Made by a program: the position numbers and the translations under genes. A DNA stretch of 37,039 nt from Desulfovibrionaceae bacterium (GTDB taxonomy: Bacteria > Desulfobacterota > Desulfovibrionia > Desulfovibrionales > Desulfovibrionaceae): contig JAQVCS010000019.1 of NCBI GenBank assembly GCA_028689675.1, forward strand, positions 1-37,039. The letters are read 5' to 3'. This document shows, piece by piece, positions 1-8,195 of this stretch. Positions within the stretch are counted from its first letter, which is position 1. Every line of letters starts with the position of its first letter. Under the pieces are notes generated by a model, which saw nothing but the letters and a program-made list of their open reading frames with translations, was not told where the DNA came from and searched no databases.

Positions 1-46
1 ACACAGCGTCTGAGATATCGTGTCTGCGGTGTGCTACTGCTTCCAT
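1..46 (-). mobile_element. IS5-family-like transposase, N-terminal fragment cut by the window edge
   Basis: An ATG on the minus strand at 46 is preceded by an AAGAGG ribosome binding site (52-57) and opens a frame that reads MEAVAHRRHDISDAV before leaving the window. The RRHDISDAV string is typical of the first residues of IS5-family DDE transposases (usually followed by a WxxxxPLLPG motif, not visible here). Only 15 residues can be seen, so the family call rests on that short match. The terminal inverted repeat would be expected some 50-70 bases upstream of the ATG, around 100-115, where the minus strand begins GAGATTGTAAATC; this could be the IS end but cannot be proven without the other end. 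The AT-rich character of 1-340 differs from the rest of the window and fits a recent insertion junction. Confidence 0.55.
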
Positions 47-147
47 AATAACCTCTTGATGGTGAACTTATGAAAACAGAGTACACTATTTTTTAATGAT
101 TTACAATCTCGTGACTACACAGTCTAACAAGAGAATATTGTTTACAT

Positions 148-188
148 AAAAAAGTGCTGGAAGCCGCAAAGGTCACCAGCACTTTTTT
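148..188. terminator. Strong intrinsic terminator, probably bidirectional
   Basis: Perfect inverted repeat: AAAGTGCTGG (151-160) pairs with CCAGCACTTT (176-185), extended by A and T runs on both sides (148-150 and 186-188), with a 15-base loop. Runs of A on the left and T on the right make it usable in both directions. It lies downstream of hypE, the last gene of the minus-strand operon, and upstream of the transposase fragment. Confidence 0.85.
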
Positions 189-348
189 TGTGGTTTGTAG
201 CATTATTGTCGTATTAAAGGTTTACATAATCACGAAGTGTTACTATTTTTTATATTCCTAACGCGTTAAGCCTTTCCGAAAATTTCAATTTATAGATAAC
301 CATACACTACACAATAAACCCTACCAAAAAGAGGGCGGCATAGTCAGC
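189..348. other. AT-rich non-coding spacer between terminator and hypE
   Basis: No convincing reading frame, RNA gene or hairpin was seen. The decamer GTTTACATAA occurs here (221-230) and again at 140-149 as a short direct repeat flanking the terminator. The base composition is clearly more AT-rich than the coding regions to the right. Confidence 0.5.
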
Positions 349-1368
349 CTAACAAATGCGTGGTAATTGCGCCCCTTCAAGCATACTCAGCAGGCGTTTG
401 CCGCCAATGGGGGTTTGGACAATTACCTGCCCAGCGCGCAGGGGGGCTTGTGCTGCCAGCACCTTGCCAACACAGGCGGCATGTTCCCCATAGGGCATGG
501 AACGCATCAGCGCCAAGGCCTGCTCGGCATCTGCCTGTGGCACAATACAAATAAGCTTGCCTTCGTTAGCAAGGTACAGCGGGTCTAGCCCTAAAAAAGA
601 ACAGCCATTTTTTACGCCATCGCGTACGGGTATGGCTTCTTCCTCAAGCTCAATGGCAACGCCAGACTGGGCGGCAATTTCATTTAAGGTTGTCGCCAGC
701 CCTCCGCGTGTGGGGTCTCGCAGCACATGCACATCGGGCAGAGTGGTCACCAGCTTTTCCACCATGTGATTGAGTGGGGCAGAATCTGAATGTATGCTGC
801 TGTCAAAGGTGAGCCCCTCACGGCTGCCCATAATGGTAAGGCCATGGTCGCCCATTGTGCCACTGACCAGCACAGCATCGCCAGCACAGGCTTTGTGCCC
901 AGAGGGGCTGTTTTCTGTGAGTATCCTGCCTATGCCTGTGGTATTGATAAAGATTTTATCGCATGCTCCGCGTGGCATCACCTTGGTATCGCCTGTAACA
1001 ATGAGCACACCCGCTTCTTTAGCCGCGCGCGCCATATCGGCCACAATGCGATCAAGCACAGAAAGTTCAAGCCCTTCTTCAAGAATGCAGGCACAGCTCA
1101 GGTAGGCAGGCTTTGCCCCCAGCATGGCAACATCATTTACTGTGCCGTGTACAGCCAAGCTGCCTATGCTGCCCCCGGGGAAGAATAGCGGCGTCACGGT
1201 GTAGGAATCGGTGCTCATGGCAAGAGGGCCTGTAATGTCCAGCTTTGCCGCATCGTCCATGACCGCCAGCAGCGGATTAGAAAAATGTCGAAAAAAGCAT
1301 TCGCTAATAAGCCTTTGCGAAGCTTTGCCACCGCTGCCTGCGTCCAAAAGAATAGTACCCTGTTCCAT
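349..1368 (-). CDS. hypE: Hydrogenase expression/formation protein HypE (carbamoyl dehydratase)
   Basis: HypE accepts a carbamoyl group from HypF on its C-terminal cysteine and dehydrates it with ATP to a thiocyanate, the source of the cyanide ligands of the [NiFe] hydrogenase iron. The 339-residue product has the usual family length. It starts MEQGTILLDAGSGGK, carries the PurM/SelD-type ATP-binding signatures STDSYTVTP (52-60) and GDTKVM (126-131), and ends exactly in PRIC, the hallmark tail with the reactive cysteine at 339. The ATG at 1368 lies two bases after the hypD stop, so HypE is translated right behind its partner HypD. No hypA, B, C or F is in this window; they must be elsewhere if the pathway is complete. 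HypE is related to SelD, but the terminal PRIC excludes selenophosphate synthase. Confidence 0.97.
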   Translation of the reverse strand: MEQGTILLDAGSGGKASQRLISECFFRHFSNPLLAVMDDAAKLDITGPLAMSTDSYTVTPLFFPGGSIGSLAVHGTVNDVAMLGAKPAYLSCACILEEGLELSVLDRIVADMARAAKEAGVLIVTGDTKVMPRGACDKIFINTTGIGRILTENSPSGHKACAGDAVLVSGTMGDHGLTIMGSREGLTFDSSIHSDSAPLNHMVEKLVTTLPDVHVLRDPTRGGLATTLNEIAAQSGVAIELEEEAIPVRDGVKNGCSFLGLDPLYLANEGKLICIVPQADAEQALALMRSMPYGEHAACVGKVLAAQAPLRAGQVIVQTPIGGKRLLSMLEGAQLPRIC

Positions 1369-1370
1369 GC

Positions 1371-2474
1371 TTACTCCAAATTGTATTTATAATAGGCGGC
1401 GCAGCTGCCTTCGGTAGAAACCATGCACGGCCCCACAGGCTGGGCTGGCGTGCAGCGCTTGCCAAAGAGGGGGCAGGCATTAGGCATAATGCGCCCCTTG
1501 AGCACGTCACCGCAGCGGCAGCCTGTCACCTTGGTGGTGGCGGGCAGGTGCAAATCAAGGCGGCGCATGGCATCAAAGTCTGCCAGCTCAGGGCGAATAA
1601 CCAGCCCACTTTGCTCTATACAGCCCAGCCCGCGCCACAGAGCATCGGCAGGGGCAAAGACAGCGTCCATAATTTCACGGGCGCGGGCATTGCCTGTGTC
1701 TGCTACAGCGCGGCGGTAGGCATTCACCACAGCGGGCTTGCCCTCGCGGCGCTGCTCTGCCATAAGGCACAGTGCCAGCAAAATATCGGCTGGTTCAAAG
1801 CCTGCCACCACCCCCGGCACATGATATTGCTGTGCTAAAAAGGCATAGGGCTCTAAGCCGAGAATGGTGGAAACATGCCCCGGCAGCAAAAAAGCATCAA
1901 TATTGCATTCCACATCTTGCAGTAAAACCTGCAAAGCAGGGGGCACAAGCTTGTGAAAGGAAAGCACACAAAAGTTTTTAATACCTTGCTGCTGTGCCGT
2001 AAGAATAGTTGCCGCCACAGTGGGGGCTGTGGTTTCAAAGCCAATGCCCAAAAAAACAACAAGGCTTTGGGGGTTGGCTTGTGCTAGGCGCAAAGAATCG
2101 AGCGGAGAATAAACAATTTCTATATGTGCCCCTGCGGCTTGTGCATGCTTTAAGCTTGTGCCATCGGGGCCGGGCACACGCAACAAATCGCCAAAGGTGG
2201 CAATAATAACGTTTTTTTGTTGTGCCAGTTCAAGAAAGGTGGCCACCTCGGCATCGTGGGTAACGCATACAGGGCAGCCGGGGCCAGAAAGGTGCGTAAC
2301 ACATGCTGGCAGCAAAGAACGCAGACCACTTTGAAAAATAGCCACAGTATGCGTGCCGCACACTTCCATAAAACGCAATTCCTTACCCTCAAGGGCACGT
2401 TCCAGACGTTGCAGCAGGGGGGCACATAAATGGGGGTCGCTAAAAGCAGCAAGCGGGTTCGACCGAGCAGTCAT
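1371..2474 (-). CDS. hypD: Hydrogenase formation protein HypD
   Basis: HypD is the iron-sulfur scaffold on which, with HypC, the Fe(CN)2CO group of [NiFe] hydrogenases is built; it receives cyanide from HypE. The 367 residues contain the family motifs EVCGTH (37-42) and GPGCPVC (64-70), and a C-terminal cysteine block beginning GCRCGDVLKG and ending near GSCAAYY that holds the [4Fe-4S] cluster. The frame is open upstream to 2579, inside argC, but the ATG at 2474 is chosen: it has a good AGGAG site at 2480-2484, gives the normal family length, and starts eight bases after the argC stop instead of overlapping it by almost 100 bases. It forms a pair with hypE, two bases downstream. Confidence 0.97.
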   Translation of the reverse strand: MTARSNPLAAFSDPHLCAPLLQRLERALEGKELRFMEVCGTHTVAIFQSGLRSLLPACVTHLSGPGCPVCVTHDAEVATFLELAQQKNVIIATFGDLLRVPGPDGTSLKHAQAAGAHIEIVYSPLDSLRLAQANPQSLVVFLGIGFETTAPTVAATILTAQQQGIKNFCVLSFHKLVPPALQVLLQDVECNIDAFLLPGHVSTILGLEPYAFLAQQYHVPGVVAGFEPADILLALCLMAEQRREGKPAVVNAYRRAVADTGNARAREIMDAVFAPADALWRGLGCIEQSGLVIRPELADFDAMRRLDLHLPATTKVTGCRCGDVLKGRIMPNACPLFGKRCTPAQPVGPCMVSTEGSCAAYYKYNLE

Positions 2475-2482
2475 ACATTCTC

Positions 2483-3541
2483 CTAGGGCATAAGCGGGGC
2501 AAGCAACAGCCCCGTGCTGACAGGTAAACCACACATCAGGTTTGCATTGGCAAGCGCTTGCCCAGAAGCACCTCGGCATAAATTATCTATGGCCGAAACC
2601 ACAATAAGCCGCCCTGTGCGTTGATCAAGCGCAAGGCCAATATCGCAAAACATAGTGCCGCGCACATTGCGGGTTTCGGGCAGCTTCCCCTTGGGCAGCA
2701 CGCGCACCCATTGGCTGCCCTGCCATGTTTGGCAATAGGCTTGGTGCACAGCATCAAGCGTGGTGGCAGGGTCTTTCAGCTTGGTATAGATGGTGGAAAG
2801 AATGCCGCGATTGATGGGCAGCAAATGCGGGTTGAAGGAAACAATAACCTCTTTGCCCGCCATACGCGAAAGTTCCTGCTCAATTTCTGGCGTGTGCCTG
2901 TGCTTGCCGCCAATATTGTATGCGCGGAAGGAATCGACCACTTCACAATAGAGTGATGAAACCGTGGCCTTGCGCCCAGCCCCTGTTGTGCCTGATTTGG
3001 AATCGGCAATAATATCTTCAGCCTGAATTAAATCGTGAGCAAAGGCTGCGTGCAGGGCAAGAATAATGGAGGAAGGGTAGCAGCCAGGGTTAGCCACAAG
3101 GCGCGCTTGTGCTGTTTGTTCGGCATAGAGCTCGGGCAGGCCATAGGCTGCTTCTGGCAGCAAATGCTGGCGTGTGTGCTCAACGCCATACCATTCTTCA
3201 TACACCTTGGCATCGTGCAGGCGAAAATCTGCCGAAAGGTCAACGACCTTAACTCCGGCCTCCAGCAATTCTGCGGCCAATTCCATAGCTGCCTTGTGGG
3301 GCACGGCAAGAAAGACAAGGTCGCACAGGGCAGCGGCAGCTTTGGCATCGGGCGGGGTAATAACAACGTCTGCCCCTGGTTGATTGGCAAGAAAAGGATA
3401 GTGCTCGCCCAGCTTTTTGCCAGCTTCAGCGCGCGAACAGGCCATAACAAGGCGCATGGCTGGGTGAGAAACGAGCAGACGGGTTAATTCCATGCCTGTA
3501 TAGCCAGTAACACCAATGAGCCCCACAGTAATTGTTTTCAT
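2483..3541 (-). CDS. argC: N-acetyl-gamma-glutamyl-phosphate reductase
   Basis: ArgC reduces N-acetyl-glutamyl-5-phosphate to the semialdehyde with NADPH, the third step of arginine biosynthesis, in the cytoplasm. The 352-residue protein begins with a Rossmann motif, GVTGYTGMELTRLL (10-23), and has the catalytic cysteine in NPGCYPSS (Cys154). Length and motifs are those of the long bacterial ArgC type. The ATG at 3541 follows the upstream DUF1844 gene by nine bases, with AGGGG as ribosome binding site. It shares the transcript with hypD/hypE, but no arginine gene is next to it; the grouping looks like co-transcription without a metabolic link. Confidence 0.97.
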   Translation of the reverse strand: MKTITVGLIGVTGYTGMELTRLLVSHPAMRLVMACSRAEAGKKLGEHYPFLANQPGADVVITPPDAKAAAALCDLVFLAVPHKAAMELAAELLEAGVKVVDLSADFRLHDAKVYEEWYGVEHTRQHLLPEAAYGLPELYAEQTAQARLVANPGCYPSSIILALHAAFAHDLIQAEDIIADSKSGTTGAGRKATVSSLYCEVVDSFRAYNIGGKHRHTPEIEQELSRMAGKEVIVSFNPHLLPINRGILSTIYTKLKDPATTLDAVHQAYCQTWQGSQWVRVLPKGKLPETRNVRGTMFCDIGLALDQRTGRLIVVSAIDNLCRGASGQALANANLMCGLPVSTGLLLAPLMP

Positions 3542-3550
3542 TCTCTGCCC

Positions 3551-3820
3551 CTAGCGGGTTTTAATAACATATTTCATGCGCACTTCATACAGCACGCCAT
3601 CCAGCAGCTTTTTTTCTTCATCATCCAGACCATTGCGCGTTTTTTCCTGTAACATTTCAAGCATATCAATGGTGTGTTTTGCCATTTTTAAATCTTCTTG
3701 CAGGGCATTGGTTTCTGGGTTGGGCACTTCCCCCAATTGCACCAAAGCAGACGAGGCCAGCGAGAGTACAAAGGTTGAAAAGGTCACCTGAGGCAGCATA
3801 AATTCTTGTTCAGTAGGCAT
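3551..3820 (-). CDS. Small DUF1844 family protein
   Basis: An 89-residue cytoplasmic protein beginning MPTEQEFMLPQVTFSTFVLSL. The pattern TFSTFVLSLASSALVQLGEVPNP followed by a helical stretch with a MAKHTIDMLEMLQEKT-like segment and KKLLDGVLYEVRMKYV is characteristic of DUF1844, a short family of unknown function found widely in delta-proteobacteria and other phyla. The frame is open up to a TTG directly after the aminotransferase stop, but the ATG at 3820 is preferred because it has a G-rich ribosome binding site (GGGGGGA) and matches the family start. It lies between the aminotransferase and argC in the same direction. Its role cannot be told from the sequence. Confidence 0.85.
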   Translation of the reverse strand: MPTEQEFMLPQVTFSTFVLSLASSALVQLGEVPNPETNALQEDLKMAKHTIDMLEMLQEKTRNGLDDEEKKLLDGVLYEVRMKYVIKTR

Positions 3821-3874
3821 ATTCCCCCCATAGACAACAGGCGGCACAGGCTGTTGTGCCCATGCCGCCCGCAA

Positions 3875-5059
3875 TTAGCTGTGAATAAAGGCAGGCACTT
3901 CCCCAACCTTGCCTTGCAGGGCAGCCTGATAGGCCGCAAAGGCGCATTCCAAATAGTCACGAGAGCCGCAATAGCCGCCAGCATGTTCAATGGATGCTTT
4001 AAGGGCGGCAAGCCCCGCAAGAATGTCAGACCAGTCTACCCAGCCCATATGCCCAATGCGTACAACCGAGGGCTTGAGCTGGTCTTGCCCGCCAGCAAGA
4101 TAGACACCATAGGCTTTGGCCGCATGGCTAACCACCTCTGGCGCAGGCACGCCAGCAGGCAGCACCACACTGGTAAGCCCCCAAGTGTACGACTGGGGGG
4201 CAAGCATGCCCAGCCCCAGAGCCAGAGCCCCTGTCCGCGCCATCATGGTTAATGCCCATTGTTTACGGTAAATGCTTTCCAGCCCCTGCTCCAGCAGCAT
4301 GTCCAAGCTTTCAACCAGCCCAAGAATAAGGCTTACTGGAGAGGTGAACAGAGTTTGGCCTTTTTCTACATTGGCTCTTTCTTTGCACAAATTGAAATAA
4401 AAGCAGCTGGGCGCAATTTGTTCTGCCTTGCGCCATGCGCGTGGCGAAAGCGCCAGCAAGGCCAAGCCAGGGGGCAGCATAAGGCCTTTTTGTGAACCTG
4501 TGAGCAGGCAGTCTATGCCCCAGTCATCCATAGGGCAGGGGGAAATGCCCACAGCCGAAATGCCGTCGGCAATAAGCAGCACATCGCGCTGGCGCGTTAC
4601 CGCCGCCACTGCCTGCACAGGGTGCAATACACCTGTGGATGTTTCAGAAACCTGCATGCACACGGCTTTGATTTCGGGGTCGGCATCCAGCGCTGCGGCC
4701 ACAGCCTGCGCTGTGACAGCTGTGCCCCACGGCACAACAAGTGTGCTGACCACAAGGCCGCGCACTGCGGCAATTTGGCTCCAACGCTGACCAAATTTGC
4801 CGCCTTCTACCACAAGTATTTTTTCGTGCGGGGCAAGCAGGCCATGCAGGGCAGCTGTCATAGCGCCTGTGCCAGAGCAGGTAAGGGGCAGGACTGGCTC
4901 TGTTGTGCCAAACAATATTTTTAAACGCTCTTGTGCCGCAAACATGGCGCTTTTAAACGCATCTTTGCGGTGGTGAATCATATCTTGAGCCAAAACAAGG
5001 CGCACGCGTTCGGGCAGGGGCGTGGGGCCAGGGGTGAGCAAACGGGTTTTATTCAGCAT
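3875..5059 (-). CDS. Class V aminotransferase, alanine-glyoxylate / serine-pyruvate type
   Basis: A pyridoxal-phosphate enzyme of the alanine-glyoxylate, serine-glyoxylate or serine-pyruvate aminotransferase group. The 394-residue product opens with the group signature TPGPTPLPE (9-17), has the cofactor phosphate loop GTGAMTAA (63-70), an aspartate in IADGISAVG (163-171) that holds the pyridine nitrogen, and the Schiff-base lysine at 191 in TGSQKGLMLPPG. The exact amino donor and acceptor cannot be deduced; the family includes phosphoserine-independent serine routes and purine-catabolic relatives (PucG). The ATG at 5059 has a strong AGGAAGG site. The 114 bases upstream contain an extended -10-like sequence on the minus strand (complement of 5142-5147) and a GTGACA/TGTCAC inverted repeat (5160-5177), so it may head its own transcript covering DUF1844-argC-hypD-hypE. 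Confidence 0.88.
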   Translation of the reverse strand: MLNKTRLLTPGPTPLPERVRLVLAQDMIHHRKDAFKSAMFAAQERLKILFGTTEPVLPLTCSGTGAMTAALHGLLAPHEKILVVEGGKFGQRWSQIAAVRGLVVSTLVVPWGTAVTAQAVAAALDADPEIKAVCMQVSETSTGVLHPVQAVAAVTRQRDVLLIADGISAVGISPCPMDDWGIDCLLTGSQKGLMLPPGLALLALSPRAWRKAEQIAPSCFYFNLCKERANVEKGQTLFTSPVSLILGLVESLDMLLEQGLESIYRKQWALTMMARTGALALGLGMLAPQSYTWGLTSVVLPAGVPAPEVVSHAAKAYGVYLAGGQDQLKPSVVRIGHMGWVDWSDILAGLAALKASIEHAGGYCGSRDYLECAFAAYQAALQGKVGEVPAFIHS

Positions 5060-5173
5060 GATTTCCTTCCTGAGGGCACAAACACTAAGAGAAAAGGGTG
5101 CAGGTCTGACCTGTTGCGCCGCAATGTGCTGCGCTGTGCGTGGTATAGCACGCTTTGCAGTGACACGCTACTG

Positions 5174-6592
5174 TCACCGAGGGGTATTGGAGCCAAAAAG
5201 TTGAGCCGCTCGCTGGGCAATATCCTTCTTGCCTGCACTAACCGTGCTTTGCATAAAAGCAGCAGGGTTTGCCACAATGCCTAAAAAGTGCGACAGGCTT
5301 TGGGCTTTGCGTAAATTAAGGGCAAGCGTGCCACCTTGCTCTAAAAATAGCTTAATATCATTATAGAATTTTTTTTGCTCAGTACTGTCTTGTGGTATAG
5401 TGTTAAAGTAAGACTTGAGCAATGCCGTGGCATTACCGCCACAATTGCCAATAAGATAAGGAAGAAAGCCCAAATCATGCACACTGGCGCTCAGGTCAGT
5501 TACCATGGCTGCCAACAGGTTTTCGGCAGCTGTTCCTTGGGGGCTGTGCGGCCTGAGCAGGGTTAGGCTCAGGCTTAGCCGGGCAAGCTCTGGGCTGAAA
5601 ATATTCAGCGTTTGCGTGCTGCTTATGCCTTCTGGCAGGTCTTTTTCTGTGGTGGTGAACTGAGCAGTAAGGCAGATAGTGGCAAGCTCTGGCAAGGAAA
5701 AGCCCGCAAGCAAAGCAATATCCATAGCAGGAAAGCGGTATTGCTGAAGTATAAAATGTAATTGCTGCGGGTGTGATTGCGGCCAGTCAAAGGTAATGCT
5801 TTCCACTTCATGCGCCCCACCAATAAAGGTGGTACTGCGGCCTTTATTCAGTGTTATTTGCTGCACCAGTGGCTCTGGGGCAGCCAGCAGCGCATTGAGT
5901 GCATCTTCGGGGCTGTGCTGCTGGGCTATGCCCTGCCAAAAAGCGGCTGGCGGCAGGGAAATTTGCCTTGCCTGCAGGTTTTCGGCAGCCAAAAGCACAG
6001 TATTGTTTTCGCTTAGGCTCAACTGCATCATATTGGCTTGGCTGCAATGCCTGCCATTCCACGCCAGCATATGCAGGCCTTGTGCGTTCAGCCTATAGTT
6101 TGGCAGGCTTTTTTGGCTATATTCCATATTTTTTGCATACAGCTGCGCCCAGCCTACAGCCTGCCACAGCACGTTTTGTGTGCGGTCAAGCGTCAGGTCT
6201 GTAATTTGCACATGCTCCATGCGTAAGGCTTGGTCAGCATCGCGCAAAATAAGGTTACTGAGCTCGGTATTGCTGGCCAGCAGTGCATCTTCGGCATTAG
6301 CCTTGCTTGGCAACAGCAAGGTACGCACCGTTTGCCACGGTATTGTTGTTTCCAGCATTTCAGCGCTGGCACGCTGCTGGGTGCGGCGATCTTCAAAAGC
6401 AAGATGCTCCAGCGTGAGCTTTTGCTGCCAAAGGGAACAGGAAACAGCACTGACAGAACAATGCACCCCTGCGTAAGGGCTGGTGATAAGCGTATGCTTT
6501 ACCAGTGCGGCAATGCCCTGTTCTGCCGCGAAGGGAAGCAGCGCAAGCAAGGCAAGCGCCCCAGCAGCCCACCAAAAGAGTGACTTTTTCAT
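5174..6592 (-). CDS. Unrecognised membrane-anchored or exported protein
   Basis: A 472-residue protein that I do not recognise. It starts MKKSLFWWAAGALALLALLPFAAEQ, a lysine-rich start followed by about 18 hydrophobic residues: an uncleaved signal anchor or a signal peptide, so the body should lie in the periplasm. The segment around residues 35-65, with CSVSAVSCSLWQQKLTLEHLAF, resembles the beta-rich first repeat of AsmA-like proteins, but the resemblance is weak. Four cysteines are visible, two close together near residues 45-52. The ATG at 6592 has a GAGGGG site and lies 18 bases after the nadB stop, so it appears to be the last gene of the nadCAB transcript. There is no obvious link to NAD synthesis. 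Confidence 0.75.
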   Translation of the reverse strand: MKKSLFWWAAGALALLALLPFAAEQGIAALVKHTLITSPYAGVHCSVSAVSCSLWQQKLTLEHLAFEDRRTQQRASAEMLETTIPWQTVRTLLLPSKANAEDALLASNTELSNLILRDADQALRMEHVQITDLTLDRTQNVLWQAVGWAQLYAKNMEYSQKSLPNYRLNAQGLHMLAWNGRHCSQANMMQLSLSENNTVLLAAENLQARQISLPPAAFWQGIAQQHSPEDALNALLAAPEPLVQQITLNKGRSTTFIGGAHEVESITFDWPQSHPQQLHFILQQYRFPAMDIALLAGFSLPELATICLTAQFTTTEKDLPEGISSTQTLNIFSPELARLSLSLTLLRPHSPQGTAAENLLAAMVTDLSASVHDLGFLPYLIGNCGGNATALLKSYFNTIPQDSTEQKKFYNDIKLFLEQGGTLALNLRKAQSLSHFLGIVANPAAFMQSTVSAGKKDIAQRAAQLFGSNTPR

Positions 6593-6610
6593 TATGCCCC
6601 TCGCATAGCT

Positions 6611-8194
6611 TTAGTTAACCCTGTGGTGGCAGCCAAGGCTGTCTCGGTTGCGCAAGGCCGCCTGCGTAATGGCATAGGCTGTGTGTGCACCATGAAACAG
6701 GGTGATAAGGCGCGGTGAAATGCGGGTCAGTTTATAAAAATCATGAATGTGGCTTACGAGCTCGCGCGTATCTTCAAAGGCACGGCGCAGGCGGGCTGTA
6801 GAGCGGGAAATGCCCACATAGTTCCACATAGTATGGCGGATTTGTGCCCAGTCCTGCGCGACAAGGGCAGGGTCATCATTATTTTCATTTCCCAGATTTT
6901 CCCAATCAGGAATAGCATTACGCAAATCGGAGGGCAGCGGGTCTTCCTGCTGGGCGCGTTCACTAATGTCAAGCCCACTTGATGCCCCCCATACCACACC
7001 TTCAAGCAGCGAAGTGCTGGCAAGGCGGTTTGCCCCGTGCAGACCTGTGCAGGCACATTCCCCCACAGCATATAGGCCGTGCAGGGTGGTGCGCCCGTGC
7101 AAATCGGTTAAAATACCGCCGCAGAAATAATGCGCGGCGGGCACAACTGGCGCTGGCTCTTTACGAATATCTATGCCAATTTTTTGGCAATGTTCAAACA
7201 CGGTAGGGAAGCGGGTGGGCAAGTCCTGCTCAATGTGCGAGGCATCAAGGTACAGGCAGGGCGCGCCTGTGTGCAGCATTTCATACATCATAGCCTGCGC
7301 CACAATATCACGCGGGGCAAGGTCGCCGCGCTGGTCGTGGCGCTGCATAAAGGGCTCGCCCTTGCCATCCAACAGGCGCGCGCCTTCACCGCGCATAGCT
7401 TCAGTAATTAAAGGGCGGCGGTTAGAGCGTTCCTGATACAGCGCAGTGGGGTGGAATTGCATGAACTCGAGGTTGTTCAAAGTAACACCCGCGCGTGAAG
7501 CCATGGAAAGCGCCGAGCCAACGCAGCCGGGCGCATTGGTGGAATGTAAAAAAACCTGCCCAACCCCGCCCGTGGCTAAAATAGTCCAGTCCGCCAAAAT
7601 GGTTTTGGGTGTGCCTGCTTGCTTGTCAAAAACATAGGCGCCAAGGCAGCGGTTGTTAACATCGTAGCGATATTGAGAACGGCGGGCATGGTGGTGGTTG
7701 GTGAGCAGGTCAATGGCAAGGTGATTGGTGCACACTGTAATGCGGGGGTGCTCTTGCACACGGGCTATCAGCCCTTCCATAATGGCTCGCCCTGTATAGT
7801 CGGCCTTATGCAGAATGCGCTGAGTGCCATGCCCGCCCTCACGGGTCAGATTCCATGAGCCATCGTCATTTTTATCAAAAGGCACAGCAGCTTTTTTCAG
7901 CAATATACGTTCTATAAAGCGTGGCCCCATGGTGCATAAATATTCCACAGCCTTGGTTGAATTGTAATGATGACCAGCAACGTAAATATCTTCTGCCAGT
8001 GCATGGGCATCATTGCCGCCAGCGGCTTCATAAATAATGCCGCCCTGCGCCAATTCGGAATTGCCGCCAGCAAGGTCTTGCCCAGCATTGAGCAGCAAAA
8101 CAGACAAACCAGCATCGGCAAGAGTGAGTGCTGCTGTGCAGCCAGCTATGCCAGAACCAATAATAAGAACCTGAGTATAGATGCGAGAATCCAT
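6611..8194 (-). CDS. nadB: L-aspartate oxidase
   Basis: NadB oxidises L-aspartate to iminoaspartate with FAD, the first step of de novo NAD synthesis; under anaerobic conditions fumarate serves as acceptor. The 527-residue protein starts MDSRIYTQVLIIGSGIAG with the FAD-binding GxGxxG at 13-18, has GGNSELAQGG (43-52), an ITEAMRGEGARLLDG active-site block, and near the C-terminus HYFCGGILTD followed by GLYAVGECACTGLHG, all typical of NadB and not of the related fumarate reductase subunits. The frame is open into nadA up to 8419, but the ATG at 8194 has a GGGAGAA site and follows the nadA stop by one base, so nadA and nadB are translationally coupled. Confidence 0.97.
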   Translation of the reverse strand: MDSRIYTQVLIIGSGIAGCTAALTLADAGLSVLLLNAGQDLAGGNSELAQGGIIYEAAGGNDAHALAEDIYVAGHHYNSTKAVEYLCTMGPRFIERILLKKAAVPFDKNDDGSWNLTREGGHGTQRILHKADYTGRAIMEGLIARVQEHPRITVCTNHLAIDLLTNHHHARRSQYRYDVNNRCLGAYVFDKQAGTPKTILADWTILATGGVGQVFLHSTNAPGCVGSALSMASRAGVTLNNLEFMQFHPTALYQERSNRRPLITEAMRGEGARLLDGKGEPFMQRHDQRGDLAPRDIVAQAMMYEMLHTGAPCLYLDASHIEQDLPTRFPTVFEHCQKIGIDIRKEPAPVVPAAHYFCGGILTDLHGRTTLHGLYAVGECACTGLHGANRLASTSLLEGVVWGASSGLDISERAQQEDPLPSDLRNAIPDWENLGNENNDDPALVAQDWAQIRHTMWNYVGISRSTARLRRAFEDTRELVSHIHDFYKLTRISPRLITLFHGAHTAYAITQAALRNRDSLGCHHRVN

Positions 8195-8195
8195 G

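Noticed and set aside
2475..2579. Longer start for hypD
   Set aside because: The extension overlaps argC, has no ribosome binding site and lies outside the HypD family length.
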